A stretch of DNA of 64,000 bases, from NCBI GenBank assembly GCA_964618215.1, contig CAZTZE010000011.1, forward strand, positions 1 to 64,000, given 5' to 3'. This DNA is from CG2-30-58-95 sp964618215 (GTDB lineage: Bacteria; Chloroflexota; Anaerolineae; Anaerolineales; Villigracilaceae). Within the stretch, counting starts at the first letter, position 1; every line of letters begins with the position of its first letter. The translations under genes and the position numbers were made by a program. Below are positions 27,319-35,781 of the stretch, one piece after another. The notes beneath the pieces are model-generated. The model saw only the letters and a program-made list of their open reading frames with translations, made no database searches and had not been told where the DNA came from.

Positions 27319-28365
27319 CAATTTGATAACAGAATCATCTCCAATATTCAACATCATCGGCGGAGCCTCTGCGCCACGCCCCTCGACTTTGGCCTGCCGG
27401 CCGATAAACGAGCCGCTCAGGGCAGCCGCGTTGACCTCCACCCCCGCCTCGAGGATGCTGTCCTCGATTTTGCTGTCCGTGATCTTGCATCCCGCGCCGA
27501 TGGAGACGTGCGGCCCGATCGTTGAATCGGCGATCTCGGCGGTCGCGTGGATGAAAACCGGCGGCATAACCTTCACGTCATCACCTTTTACGTTTTGCGG
27601 ATTACTCTCCCGTCCGTGCTCCAGCAAATAGCGGTTGGTTTCGAGTGTAGCTTCTATCGTGCCGGTATCCAGCCAGACGCTAACCTTTTGGATGCGGAAT
27701 TTCGCCCCGCGCTCCAGCATGATGTTGATGGCGTCCGCCAGGAAGAATTCGTTTTTCAAGGATACGTTGCGCCGGAACTGTTCCTCGATGGCTGAGATTA
27801 GATCTTCGCCACGCCTGAAGTAGTAGCAGCCGACCACGGCCAGGTTGTTCTCCAGAGTCTGCGGCTTCTCGATGAGGCGCTTGACGGAGCCTGCCTCGTC
27901 CACCTCTGCCACGCCGAAGCGGCGCGGATCGGGGACGGCCTTGACCCAGGCCACGCCGTCGGCGCTTTCATTTGCCAGGAACGAAAAGTCGGTCTCGATC
28001 AGCGTGTCGGAGAAGACCATCAGCATCGGGCCACTCAGGTACTGGCGCGCCAGCCAAAGGGCGTCCGATTGGCCTTTCATCACCGACTGGAGGACATAAT
28101 GCACCCTGGCCTGCGGGTAGTACTGCTGCATGTGGAGCGGGATTTGCTGCTCGCCCAGATACGGCCCGAGGATGATCACATATTCGACGTTCTTTAGATC
28201 GGGGACAGTTTTGTAGGTATCCAGGGCGTGGTCGAGGGCAGTCTTGCCGGCCACGCTGATGAGCGGCTTGGGCTTGCTCCAGGTTTGGGGGCGCATCCGC
28301 GTGCCCCATCCGGCGGTTGGGATGACAATTTTCACCGAGTAGGCACTGCGTGAAGTCTGGTTCAT
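27316..28365 (-). CDS. Sugar-1-phosphate nucleotidyltransferase with left-handed beta-helix
   Basis: Makes an NDP-sugar from sugar-1-phosphate. The N-terminal domain has the signature IPTAGWGTRMRPQTWSKPKPL, then VVGCYYFRRGEDLISAI and the metal/substrate strand WLDTGTIEATLE. The C-terminal third contains hexapeptide-like turns (IGPHVSIGAGCKITDSKIEDSIL). It resembles glucose-1-phosphate thymidylyltransferases of the long type. TAAAAT lies 6 nt before the ATG at 28365, suggesting a leaderless transcript. The first ten codons include an 18-bp repeat copy, and a GTG at 28335 just after it would give a family-like start. Confidence 0.87.
   Translation of the reverse strand: MNQTSRSAYSVKIVIPTAGWGTRMRPQTWSKPKPLISVAGKTALDHALDTYKTVPDLKNVEYVIILGPYLGEQQIPLHMQQYYPQARVHYVLQSVMKGQSDALWLARQYLSGPMLMVFSDTLIETDFSFLANESADGVAWVKAVPDPRRFGVAEVDEAGSVKRLIEKPQTLENNLAVVGCYYFRRGEDLISAIEEQFRRNVSLKNEFFLADAINIMLERGAKFRIQKVSVWLDTGTIEATLETNRYLLEHGRESNPQNVKGDDVKVMPPVFIHATAEIADSTIGPHVSIGAGCKITDSKIEDSILEAGVEVNAAALSGSFIGRQAKVEGRGAEAPPMMLNIGDDSVIKL
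28335..28352 (-). repeat. Dispersed 18-bp repeat, copy 5 (diverged)
   Basis: CACGCAGTGCCTACTCGG on the minus strand, four mismatches to the consensus. It is read as RSAYSV near the start of the nucleotidyltransferase. Confidence 0.65.
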
Positions 28366-28369
28366 AGCT

Positions 28370-28771
28370 CTATTTTACGGCAATCTTGCCAGTTATGCGG
28401 CGCAGAATGAACAGAATTCCACCCGCGCTGAGACCGATGGGCGTTGCAATATAGAGCAACGCCGTCAGTAAAAAATCGCCAAGAATCTCCAGATGTACAG
28501 TCTCAAAGGTTCTTCTGTCTACGCACATCCCTGTGCCGGGCGGCCGGCAACGGTCTATAAAATCAAAGGTTGGGGCGGAGGCCAGGGTGACAAACATCCA
28601 GGCCATGAGAAGACCGGCGATGACCAGTAGTCCGATGCCTGTTTTTCGGCGGCCTGCGTTTACATTGGGAATGCGCCATGTCAGGTGGATGCCAAACGCC
28701 AGCGTGGGCGCAATTACTATAAACTGCGCCAGCATGAGCATTTTGACGATAGCAGTCTGCACGCCGTCCAT
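28370..28771 (-). CDS. Hypothetical multi-pass membrane protein
   Basis: 133 aa from the ATG at 28771 with about four hydrophobic stretches (MLAQFIVIAPTLAFGI, TGIGLLVIAGLLMAWMFV, FLLTALLYIATPIG and GGILFI). A loop between the second and third contains two cysteines (CRPPGTGMC), possibly a disulfide if external. A TTG at 28798 would add nine residues. It follows chrA closely on the same strand, so co-transcription is likely. No family is recognised. Confidence 0.6.
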   Translation of the reverse strand: MDGVQTAIVKMLMLAQFIVIAPTLAFGIHLTWRIPNVNAGRRKTGIGLLVIAGLLMAWMFVTLASAPTFDFIDRCRPPGTGMCVDRRTFETVHLEILGDFLLTALLYIATPIGLSAGGILFILRRITGKIAVK

Positions 28772-28804
28772 CGCAGGATTCTTCGTCCTTTGCCTCAAGA
28801 AAAA

Positions 28805-29368
28805 TTACCGATAGATCACATATCCCAGCGCCGCGGCGGCCAGCACCAGCCAGGCAGGACTGACCTTGGTGAAGGTCAAGAGCAGGAAGGAGGCTGCCAC
28901 GATGAGAATCTGGCTCCAGCCTTGGGTCAGCGCCCGGCCCCAGCCGAGCTGGTCGGCGTCGAAGACCTTCAAGGCCATGTCATAAGCCGTCCAGATCAAC
29001 ATCCCCACCACCAACGGGCGCACTGCCATGAGCATGGAATGCACCTGAGGCTTGTCTTTGATGCTGAAAAAGAAGGCCACCACAATCAGCATGATGATGG
29101 TGGTCGGCAGCACGGAGCCGGTCACGGCGGCCACTGCGCCGGGTATCCCTGCCATTTTGTAGCCAACGTGGGCCGCCAGTTTGGGGGCAATCGGGCCGGG
29201 CAACGCATTGCCGATAGCGACCGACTCGCCAAATTCTTCGGAGGTCAGCCAGCCAGCCGCGACCGTTTCACGCTGCATCAGGGCGATCGAGGCCGGCCCG
29301 CCGCCCCAGGTAACCAGTGAAACTTTGGCGCAGATAAGAAAAAGGTCCCAGATTATTTTCAAGTTCAT
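28805..29368 (-). CDS. chrA: Chromate transporter, single CHR domain
   Basis: 187 aa, the short CHR form with about five to six membrane segments. The conserved motif VTWGGGPASIALMQRE and the second signature AIGNALPGPIAPKLAAHVGY are clear. Short CHR proteins normally act as heteromeric pairs, but only one CHR domain is seen here; the next gene is not a CHR homologue by eye. The substrate (chromate or another oxyanion) is inferred from family. A purine-rich AAAGAGGAAC precedes the ATG. Confidence 0.85.
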   Translation of the reverse strand: MNLKIIWDLFLICAKVSLVTWGGGPASIALMQRETVAAGWLTSEEFGESVAIGNALPGPIAPKLAAHVGYKMAGIPGAVAAVTGSVLPTTIIMLIVVAFFFSIKDKPQVHSMLMAVRPLVVGMLIWTAYDMALKVFDADQLGWGRALTQGWSQILIVAASFLLLTFTKVSPAWLVLAAAALGYVIYR

Positions 29369-29643
29369 GTTCCTCTTTCAGAGTTGGAAATCACCGTCCA
29401 GCCGGTTGAATCATGCCGAATTTGATCATTTACAAACAACCTGCGGGACGTTTTCATAGGCCTTCGGCAAAAACCTTTTTTTCAACGCAAGGGCGCAAAG
29501 CCGCACCGAGTAGGTACTGCGTACCGAGTAGGTGCTGCGCAAAGAATTTTAAGTTCTACTTCGAGAAAATTCCATTGAAGCACCCTTGGGCTTCGTTTTT
29601 TTGAAACAGTTTTTGTTTTTCTTGGCGTCTTGGCGTCTTCGCG
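29369..29643. repeat. Intergenic region with tandem pair of the 18-bp repeat
   Basis: No gene is seen. On the minus strand two copies stand head to tail with a period of exactly 18 bp: the exact consensus TGCGCAGCACCTACTCGG (29524-29541) and TACGCAGTACCTACTCGG (29506-29523). This defines the unit length. AACCTGCGGGACG (29438-29450), a word that recurs at 51573-51585, lies upstream. Confidence 0.8.
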
Positions 29644-31833
29644 TTAAAAACTTGGCTTTTTACCATCTGCTATCAACAGTCCAGCCAGCGAAGATGCCAG
29701 GCGCTTGATCCCAACTGACTCAAAAACCACCTCCACGGTCTCGTCGTCATCCTGGATTCTACTATTCAAAACAATGCCCTCGCCCCAGACGGGGTGCTTG
29801 ACTCTCATTCCAGCCCGGAATCGAACCTCGATAACGGGAGCAGGCTGAGGGGTCGAAGGAAGCGTCCAGGATAGGGTGTTGGAAAAACGCTGAGGTCGGC
29901 GTCCAGCCCGCGACCTGCCGTTCAGCAGTTCGGGCGGGATGTCATCCAGAAAACGGGAGGGGAGTGTTTCTTCCGAATAGCCGCGCCCGCCGCGCCGCAG
30001 GCAGCGGACGAGGTACAACCGATCCTTGGCGCGCGTGATGCCGACGTAGAACAGGCGGCGTTCCTCGTCCATGGCTTCGACTTCGTCGAAGGAACGGCTG
30101 TGCGGGATGAGGCCGTCGTCCAGGCCGGTGATGAAGACCGCGCCGAATTCCAGGCCTTTGGCGGCGTGCAGGGTGAGCAGCGTGGGAGCGTTCTGGCCCT
30201 CGGTGAGGGTATCCTGGTCGGAGATGAGGGCCACGTTTTCGAGAAACTCGGTCAGCGTGCGCGACTCGTATTCAACGGTGAGACGGCGCAGCTCCTGGAC
30301 GTTCTCCCAGCGCTCGGCGCCCTCTTCCGTGCCGTCGTCGAGGTATTCTTTGTAGTTGATATCGGCGGCGATGCGGTCGAACAGTTCGGTGACGGTGGCG
30401 CGCGGCGCCTCGGCGCGCCAGTTGGCGAGCCGCGCGCCGAAATCGGCCAGCAGCAGGGCGGCGCGACTTGTGAACTGCGCCCAAAAGGACGAGGCCTCGC
30501 CGCGCGCCATATCCATCAGCACAGCGGCGGGAGCGGTCTGCGCGGCGCGGGCGGCGGTGTGCAAAGTCAGGACGGTCTTATCCCCGATACCACGCGCCGG
30601 GACGTTGATGACGCGGTCGAGCGAGACCTCGTCGGCGGGGTTGTGCACCAGGCGCAGGTAGGCGATGATATCCTTGACCTCCCGCCGTCCGTAGAAGCGT
30701 TGCGCCCCGACCAGCCGGTAGGGCAGGCGCGCCGCCAGGAAGGCCTCTTCCAGCAGGCGGGACTGGGCATTGGTGCGGTACATTATGGCGCAGTCGCCGG
30801 CTTCGAATTGCTTGCTGGCGACGAGTTGGAGGATGCTGTCCACGACGAAGGAAGCTTCGCCATAGTCGTCGTTGGCTTCATAATAGAAAACTTTATCCCC
30901 CGCGCCGCGCTCGGTAAATAACTTCTTGCGCCTGCGCTGCGGGGCGCGGTCAATCACGGCCATGGCCGCTTCCAGGATGGTCTGCTTCGAGCGGTAGTTT
31001 TGTTCGAGCAGGATGGTCTGGCAGTCAGGATAATCCTTCTCGAAGCGTTGAACATTTCGATAGTCTGCGCCTCTCCAGCGGTACACCGATTGATCCGGGT
31101 CAGCCACGACGAAGACGTTTCTGTGGACGGAGGCCAGATGTTTGAGCAGTACATATTGGGCGTAATTCGTGTCTTGATATTCATCCACAAGCAGTTGATG
31201 AAAGCGTTGGGCGTATTTCTCGCGCAGCGCGGGGTTTTCTTCCAGCAGCCAGGCGGTCCAGAGCAGCAGATCGTCGAAGTCCACCGCGTTGGATTGGTTC
31301 AATAATTCCTGATAACGTTGATAGATACGCTTGACCACCTCGTCGCGGTAGGTTTGGATGGGATAGTCTGCGGGGAAAATCAGTTCATTCTTGGCGCGCG
31401 AAATCGAAGCATGCACCGACTGCGGGCGGTAGGTCTTGTCATCCAGGTTCAGGCCGCGGATGGCGGTCTTGACCACGTTTTGCTGGTCATCCGCGTCGAA
31501 AATGACAAAGTTGGAATCGAAGGGGAGATTTTCAACCTCGCGGCGCAGCAGCCGGGCGCAGGTGGCATGGAACGTCCCCAGCCACAGGCCGCTGGTGGCC
31601 TCCTCGCCCAGCAGTTTACGGACGCGGCTCTCCATCTCGCGGGCGGCTTTGTTGGTGAAAGTGACAGCCAGCATCTGGTATGGACGCACGCCTTCATGGC
31701 CGATAAGATAGGCCACACGCTGGGTCAGGACGCGCGTCTTTCCGGACCCGGGGCCGGCCAGCACCAAAACCGGGCCGGCGCCGACGGTGACGGCCTGGCG
31801 CTGCTGGGGGTTGAGTTTGTCGAGGAAGTCCAT
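29644..31833 (-). CDS. pcrA: ATP-dependent DNA helicase UvrD/PcrA
   Basis: A superfamily 1A 3'-5' helicase for repair and replication restart. 729 aa with FLDKLNPQQRQAV (Q motif), AGPGSGKTRVLTQRVAYLI (Walker A), LVDEYQDTNYAQY (Walker B), VADPDQSVYRWRGADYRN (motif III) and LLTLHAAKGLEF (motif V). The C-terminal tail RAGMRVKHPVWGEG is the Tudor-like RNA-polymerase/DNA contact domain of PcrA/UvrD. Its 5' flank is a long GAGAATAGAGAGTA microsatellite, and no Shine-Dalgarno sequence is evident. Confidence 0.95.
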   Translation of the reverse strand: MDFLDKLNPQQRQAVTVGAGPVLVLAGPGSGKTRVLTQRVAYLIGHEGVRPYQMLAVTFTNKAAREMESRVRKLLGEEATSGLWLGTFHATCARLLRREVENLPFDSNFVIFDADDQQNVVKTAIRGLNLDDKTYRPQSVHASISRAKNELIFPADYPIQTYRDEVVKRIYQRYQELLNQSNAVDFDDLLLWTAWLLEENPALREKYAQRFHQLLVDEYQDTNYAQYVLLKHLASVHRNVFVVADPDQSVYRWRGADYRNVQRFEKDYPDCQTILLEQNYRSKQTILEAAMAVIDRAPQRRRKKLFTERGAGDKVFYYEANDDYGEASFVVDSILQLVASKQFEAGDCAIMYRTNAQSRLLEEAFLAARLPYRLVGAQRFYGRREVKDIIAYLRLVHNPADEVSLDRVINVPARGIGDKTVLTLHTAARAAQTAPAAVLMDMARGEASSFWAQFTSRAALLLADFGARLANWRAEAPRATVTELFDRIAADINYKEYLDDGTEEGAERWENVQELRRLTVEYESRTLTEFLENVALISDQDTLTEGQNAPTLLTLHAAKGLEFGAVFITGLDDGLIPHSRSFDEVEAMDEERRLFYVGITRAKDRLYLVRCLRRGGRGYSEETLPSRFLDDIPPELLNGRSRAGRRPQRFSNTLSWTLPSTPQPAPVIEVRFRAGMRVKHPVWGEGIVLNSRIQDDDETVEVVFESVGIKRLASSLAGLLIADGKKPSF

Positions 31834-31847
31834 GAGGAAGATGTTAG

Positions 31848-31985
31848 AGAATAGAGAATAGAGAATAGAGAATAGAGAGTAGAGAGTAGAGAATAGAGAG
31901 TAGAGAGTAGAGAATAGAGAGTAGAGAGTAGAGAATAGAGAGTAGAGAGTAGAGAATAGTGCACTCCCACTAATCTCTACTCTCT
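31848..31985. repeat. AGAGAATAGAGAGTAG microsatellite
   Basis: About 110 bp of 7-nt units (AGAGAAT and AGAGAGT) in near-perfect tandem, followed by the inverted words TCTCTACTCTCTATTC. Similar units appear inside mutS2 near 57900. It lies between the divergent flank of pcrA and the 3' end of mscL and is a likely slippage hot spot. Confidence 0.85.
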
Positions 31986-32496
31986 ATTCATTTACTCTCT
32001 GAAGTTGGGAGGTGCAATGCGGACAGCGGGTTGCTTTGATCGGTATGCTCGTGAAGCAATGCGGACATTCTTTTGTCGTTGGCTCGGCGGATGCTCCCTC
32101 CCCTGTCGCTGTACTTGCGACGGGGGAGGGTTGGGGAGGGGGCGGGATGGGTTGTTTGTGGAGCCGGTTGATGCCCTTGATCACCAGGAAGATGGCAAAG
32201 GCGACAATGATGAAGTTGATGATGTTGGTGATGAACAGGCCGTAATTCCAGGTGACCACCCCGGCGATCTTTTGAGCCTCGAGCAGCGGGACGCCAATTG
32301 CCACCTTTTCTGCACCCTTGATCACGACGAACAGGTTGCTGAAATCCACATTGCCCAGCAAGAGACCAATGGGCGGCATGAGGATGTCGTTGACCAGCGA
32401 GCTGATGATCTTGCCGAAGGCCGCGCCGATGATGACGCCGACCGCCAGGTCAACCACGTTGCCGCGCATAATGAAGGTTTTGAATTCTTTTAGCAT
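31984..32496 (-). CDS. mscL: Large-conductance mechanosensitive channel with zinc-ribbon tail
   Basis: The osmotic safety valve of the inner membrane. FKTFIMRGNVVDLAVGVIIGAAFGKII is split here as FIMRGNVVDLAVGVIIGAAF (pore helix TM1) and LVNDILMPPIGLLLG; TM2 is ITNIINFIIVAFAIFLVIKG. 170 aa is longer than the usual 130-150. A Pro/Thr-rich linker (PPPPQPSPVAST), encoded by a repeated CCCTCCCC word, leads to a C-terminal zinc ribbon with CPHCFTSIPIKATRCPHC. AGGAG lies 6 nt before the ATG. Confidence 0.94.
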   Translation of the reverse strand: MLKEFKTFIMRGNVVDLAVGVIIGAAFGKIISSLVNDILMPPIGLLLGNVDFSNLFVVIKGAEKVAIGVPLLEAQKIAGVVTWNYGLFITNIINFIIVAFAIFLVIKGINRLHKQPIPPPPQPSPVASTATGEGASAEPTTKECPHCFTSIPIKATRCPHCTSQLQRVNE

Positions 32497-32942
32497 CTGG
32501 CTCTCCTACTGCTTCTTGCATAAATTCGTGAACTTGCATGTGCCTAAATGCTCGCAAATTACAAGAGTTTGGTTCACCAATCTACGCAGTACCCTGTAAT
32601 TTATGAGTTGATGTCCGCTTGCTTCATTGTAACTTCAAACGGGTACAAAATGAGTTTTTTATTGTGAAACCTCAGTCAACGAATGTCCAACGAATAAACG
32701 AATAACTGAATAAACGAAAAAACGAATATCTGTCTTCTTTATAGTCCAAAGTCCAACTTCTACTTCATTCGTTTATTCGTTTCCGATTCGTTGACTTCAT
32801 TCGTTTATTCGTTTCCCATTCGTTGACGGGTTTGGTGCATAAACGAAAAGTTCGAGTTATGGCCGTGCACAGTATAACTTCAGGGCATAGGTATGTCAAC
32901 GCACCCGCACGCACCCGCAGCGCCGCAGGTCTGTTGTATAAT
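32497..32942. other. Intergenic region with AACGAATAAACGAAT inverted repeats and a -10 box
   Basis: No gene is supported. From 32678 to 32726 the word AACGAATAAACGAAT repeats, and from 32763 to 32825 its reverse complement CATTCGTTTATTCGTTTCC repeats twice, making a large imperfect hairpin. Near the right end TATAAT (32937-32942) is a likely -10 box for the binding-protein gene, followed by GGGAGA before its ATG. GCACCCGCAC repeats at 32901-32920. Confidence 0.6.
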
Positions 32943-32975
32943 CGTATCCATGAACCTTCTCCCTGGGAGACTGCG

Positions 32976-34931
32976 ATGTCCACCCGCCGCTCTATGCGCA
33001 GCACCTACTCGGTAATCATCGGCCTGCTCGCCATGCTGGCTGTCATTTTGGCTGCCTGTCGGCCAAAGGAGACAGCCACGCCGCTGCCCACACCCACGCT
33101 GACCGCGCCGCACACGCCCCCGACCCCCGTCCCGCCGCGCACGTTGACGGTCTGCCTGGGACAGGAACCGGCCAGCCTGTACCCGCTTGGGAATCTCTCG
33201 TCTGCGGCGCGCAGCATCCTGACCGCGATCTACGATGGCCCAATTGATTCCAACTCCTATGGATACCAGCCGGTCATCCTGAAAAAGCTGCCCAGCCTGG
33301 CGGATGGGGATGCGATGATCAGCGCGGTTTCCGTCTATGTTGGCGACGAGGTGGTGGACGCGAACGATCTGCCGGTCACGTTGGCGCCGGGCGTGCGCGT
33401 CCGTCCGAGCGGCTGCCGGGGGGACGAATGCGCGATCGTCTACGATGGCAAGGGCGAGATCCAGATGGACCAGATGGTGGTCAATTTTGCCGTATTGCCC
33501 GGAATCTACTGGTCGGATGGCATGCCCCTGACGGTGGAGGATTCGGTCTATTCATATAACTTGGCGGCAAATCCCAACGCACCCGGCGCCAATTATCTGA
33601 TTGATCGCACGAAGTCATACGAAGCTGTGGACGAACAAACCGTCCAGTGGTGGGGCAAGCCGGGCTATCTCGACCCGACTTACTTCACCAATTTCTGGAC
33701 GCCCTACCCCAAGCACGCCTGGAGCCAATATACCCCAGGCGAACTTACTGAGAGCGAAGTGTCTGCGTACAAGCCGCTTGGCTGGGGAGCTTATGTTGTA
33801 GAGGATTGGGTGAGCGGCGATCATATTACGTTGAAGAAGAACCCTACTTATTTCCGAGCGGGTGAGGGCCTGCCGAAGTTCGATACGCTGGTCTTTCGTT
33901 TCATCTCTGCCCCGGAAACTGCCCTCAGTGAATTGTTGGCCGGGCGGTGTGATCTCCTGGATGCGAGCCTGCACCTGGATGGCCAGGTCGGAATTTTGAA
34001 GAGCTTCGATGCTCAAGGTCAACTGAAGGCGATATACTCCCCGACGGCGGTGATGGAACGCCTGGATTTCGGCATCCACCCGGCGAGTTATGATAATGGA
34101 TATAACCTCAACTCAGGAGACCGCCCGGATTTTCTAAGCGACAAACGCGTCCGCCAGGCGATTGCCATCTGCCTGGACCGGCAGAAGGTGGTGGATACGG
34201 TGCTGTATGGGCTGACGAGCGTGCCGAATTCCTACATTCCTTCCAGCCACCCTCTTTACAATCCGGATGTAAAGGCTTATCCCTTCGACGTTGCGGCAGC
34301 CAGTCAACTGCTCGAACAGGCCGGCTGGCGGGATCAGGATAACGATCCCGGCACGCCGCGCCAGGCCTGGGGCGTGGCTGACATCCCGGCCGGGACGCCG
34401 CTGGTCTTGAATTACTGGACGACCGGCGCGGCCCAGCGCAGGCAGGTCAGCGAGATGCTGGCCGGCTCGCTGGCCCAGTGCGGAATCAAAGTCAATCTCC
34501 AGTACTATGATCCGGACGAGCTATACGCCCAGGGTCCGGATGGACCGCTGTTCGGGCGCAAGTTCGATCTGGCCGAGTTTGCCATGGGCAGCGCAGGGGT
34601 GGAACCGCCTTGCCAGTGGTTCACCAGCTCCGAGCTGCCAAAAGCCGCCAATCATTGGGTCGGCACCAACCTGAGCGGCTACACTAACGCGGCCTACGAT
34701 TCAGCTTGTCTATCCGGCCGAGGCGCCTTGGCGGGCGAAGCTGCATACGCGGCCGGCCATCGTGAGACACAGGCCATTTTCGCAGAGGATTTGCCCATTG
34801 TCCCATTATATTGGCGGCTGAAAGTGGCCGCGGCGCGCGCCGGGATGTGCAATTTCAGCCTGGATCCGAGTGCCACCAGCGATTTGTGGAATCTTGAGTC
34901 GTTCGATTATGGAGATGCCTGCGGCGGATGA
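32976..34931 (+). CDS. Peptide ABC transporter substrate-binding lipoprotein (family 5)
   Basis: The extracytoplasmic binding protein of an Opp/Dpp-type importer, 651 aa. Residues 1-30 form a signal peptide ending in lipobox LAAC. The order is canonical: lobe I starts LTVCLGQEPASLYPLG, the YWSDGMPLTVEDSVYSYNLA motif and GWGAYVVEDWVSGDHITLKKNP follow, and the C-terminal half has LSDKRVRQAIAICLDRQKVV and EDLPIVPLYWRLKVA. The signal peptide's n-region is encoded by an exact 18-bp repeat copy (MRSTYSV). It is not followed by permeases; the dipeptide operon with another binding protein begins 4 kb later. A relic of its own C-terminus lies at 35659-35781. Confidence 0.9.
   Translation: MSTRRSMRSTYSVIIGLLAMLAVILAACRPKETATPLPTPTLTAPHTPPTPVPPRTLTVCLGQEPASLYPLGNLSSAARSILTAIYDGPIDSNSYGYQPVILKKLPSLADGDAMISAVSVYVGDEVVDANDLPVTLAPGVRVRPSGCRGDECAIVYDGKGEIQMDQMVVNFAVLPGIYWSDGMPLTVEDSVYSYNLAANPNAPGANYLIDRTKSYEAVDEQTVQWWGKPGYLDPTYFTNFWTPYPKHAWSQYTPGELTESEVSAYKPLGWGAYVVEDWVSGDHITLKKNPTYFRAGEGLPKFDTLVFRFISAPETALSELLAGRCDLLDASLHLDGQVGILKSFDAQGQLKAIYSPTAVMERLDFGIHPASYDNGYNLNSGDRPDFLSDKRVRQAIAICLDRQKVVDTVLYGLTSVPNSYIPSSHPLYNPDVKAYPFDVAAASQLLEQAGWRDQDNDPGTPRQAWGVADIPAGTPLVLNYWTTGAAQRRQVSEMLAGSLAQCGIKVNLQYYDPDELYAQGPDGPLFGRKFDLAEFAMGSAGVEPPCQWFTSSELPKAANHWVGTNLSGYTNAAYDSACLSGRGALAGEAAYAAGHRETQAIFAEDLPIVPLYWRLKVAAARAGMCNFSLDPSATSDLWNLESFDYGDACGG
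32995..33012 (+). repeat. Dispersed 18-bp repeat, copy 8 (signal peptide of binding protein)
   Basis: Exact TGCGCAGCACCTACTCGG (copies 6 and 7 are the tandem pair at 29506-29541). It is read in a different frame from the dnaX copy, giving MRSTYS. Confidence 0.85.
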
Positions 34932-34968
34932 TGTCCGCACAGGCACCCTTGATGAAATCCCTGCCATG

Positions 34969-35244
34969 CTACTTTTCTGCCAACGCCCCGCTGACATACT
35001 TATGCAACACGCTCGAGATCAATGTTTGATACGGGATACCATCGCGTAAGGCACGCCTTTGCAGGTCAAGCAGGTCTTTTTCTGAGATACGGATATTGAC
35101 CCGTTTGCCCTTGCGGAACGCAGCGCGGGCATAGGTGCGATATTGCTCTTTTTGTTCTTTGATATTCTTAACCGATTGCCACTCGTCTTTTTCATAAGAC
35201 GCCAGCATTTCAAGTTCATCTTGTGTTAGTTTCAAGTCGCTCAT
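34969..35244 (-). CDS. BrnA/CopG-type antitoxin
   Basis: 91 aa. The C-terminal part KRVNIRISEKDLLDLQRRA and GIPYQTLISSVLHKYVSG is a ribbon-helix-helix like that of BrnA/CopG antitoxins. It overlaps the upstream toxin gene by 4 bp (ATGA), so it is translationally coupled. In such modules the antitoxin neutralises the toxin and represses the operon through its ribbon-helix-helix. Confidence 0.82.
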   Translation of the reverse strand: MSDLKLTQDELEMLASYEKDEWQSVKNIKEQKEQYRTYARAAFRKGKRVNIRISEKDLLDLQRRALRDGIPYQTLISSVLHKYVSGALAEK

Positions 35245-35522
35245 CCTGCACCTCCTTTCAAGTACTTTCGTGTTGCCTTGCGGCTTGGAATGATCGTTTT
35301 CAAGAATACTTCGTCATCACTTTCGACAAAAGGCACGAGATAAATATAATCGTCAATCCACACTACAAAAATCTTTTGTCCTTTGTACTTCTCCTGATTA
35401 GGGTGCTCGAGAACATCGAGCAGAAATCCCATTTCGATAGAAATAACCACATCTTCGAAACATATCTGTCTATCGGCTTTCAATAACCTGTTCTTTTCAT
35501 CGTTCCACGCAAAGGTTTTCAC
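35241..35522 (-). CDS. BrnT-like toxin (RelE fold)
   Basis: 93 aa. FAWNDEKNRLLKADRQICFEDVV follows the BrnT pattern (N-terminal W-D-E-x-K-N), and IFVVWIDDYIYLVPFVESDDEVFLKTI forms the beta-sheet core. The C-terminal SRKATRKYL is the usual basic tail. A GTG start at 35522 lies 6 nt after TATAAT (35529-35534, minus strand), suggesting a leaderless mRNA. BrnT proteins are ribonucleases. The assignment is from motif pattern and operon layout. Confidence 0.78.
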   Translation of the reverse strand: MKTFAWNDEKNRLLKADRQICFEDVVISIEMGFLLDVLEHPNQEKYKGQKIFVVWIDDYIYLVPFVESDDEVFLKTIIPSRKATRKYLKGGAG

Positions 35523-35577
35523 GATCTAATTATATCCCTTTGTGTGCCTTTTGGAAACAGGATGCTCTTTTTTACTC

Positions 35578-35781
35578 AAACTCCTTGGCCTGATTGACCC
35601 CCATGTCCACCTGCGCGAACCCGGCGCCACCCACAAAGAAGACTGGGACACCGGCATGTCCGCCGCGCGCGCCGGGATGTGCAATTTCAGCCTCGATCCA
35701 ACCGCTTCTGCGCAGCACCTACTCGGCAGCAACCTGTGGAACATCGAGGCTTTTGACTATGGGAGCGCCTGTGAAAAATAA
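35578..35781 (+). pseudogene. Chimeric relic: dihydroorotase fragment joined to binding-protein C-terminus
   Basis: One open frame joins two unrelated pieces. The first reads LGLIDPHVHLREPGATHK, the metal-binding HxH segment of dihydroorotase. After GMSA it switches to ARAGMCNFSLDP and ends NLWNIEAFDYGSACEK, nearly the same as the last 36 residues of the lipoprotein at 32976-34931. The junction falls in a GCCGCGCGCGCCGGG stretch shared with that gene. Compared with the intact protein the fragment has exactly six extra residues, encoded by the 18-bp repeat at 35709-35726. No function is expected. Confidence 0.8.
35709..35726 (+). repeat. Dispersed 18-bp repeat, copy 9 (exact insertion in relic)
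   Basis: Exact TGCGCAGCACCTACTCGG. Removing these 18 bp restores DPTASSNLWN, co-linear with DPSATSDLWN of the intact paralogue, so the unit was inserted without changing the frame. Confidence 0.88.

Noticed and set aside
31848..31985. Possible CRISPR array because of many short direct repeats
   Set aside because: The units are 7-nt tandem words without spacers of constant length, and there are no cas genes. It is a microsatellite.
35578..35781. A functional small secreted protein
   Set aside because: It is a chimera of two unrelated gene fragments with no start signal or ribosome site of its own.
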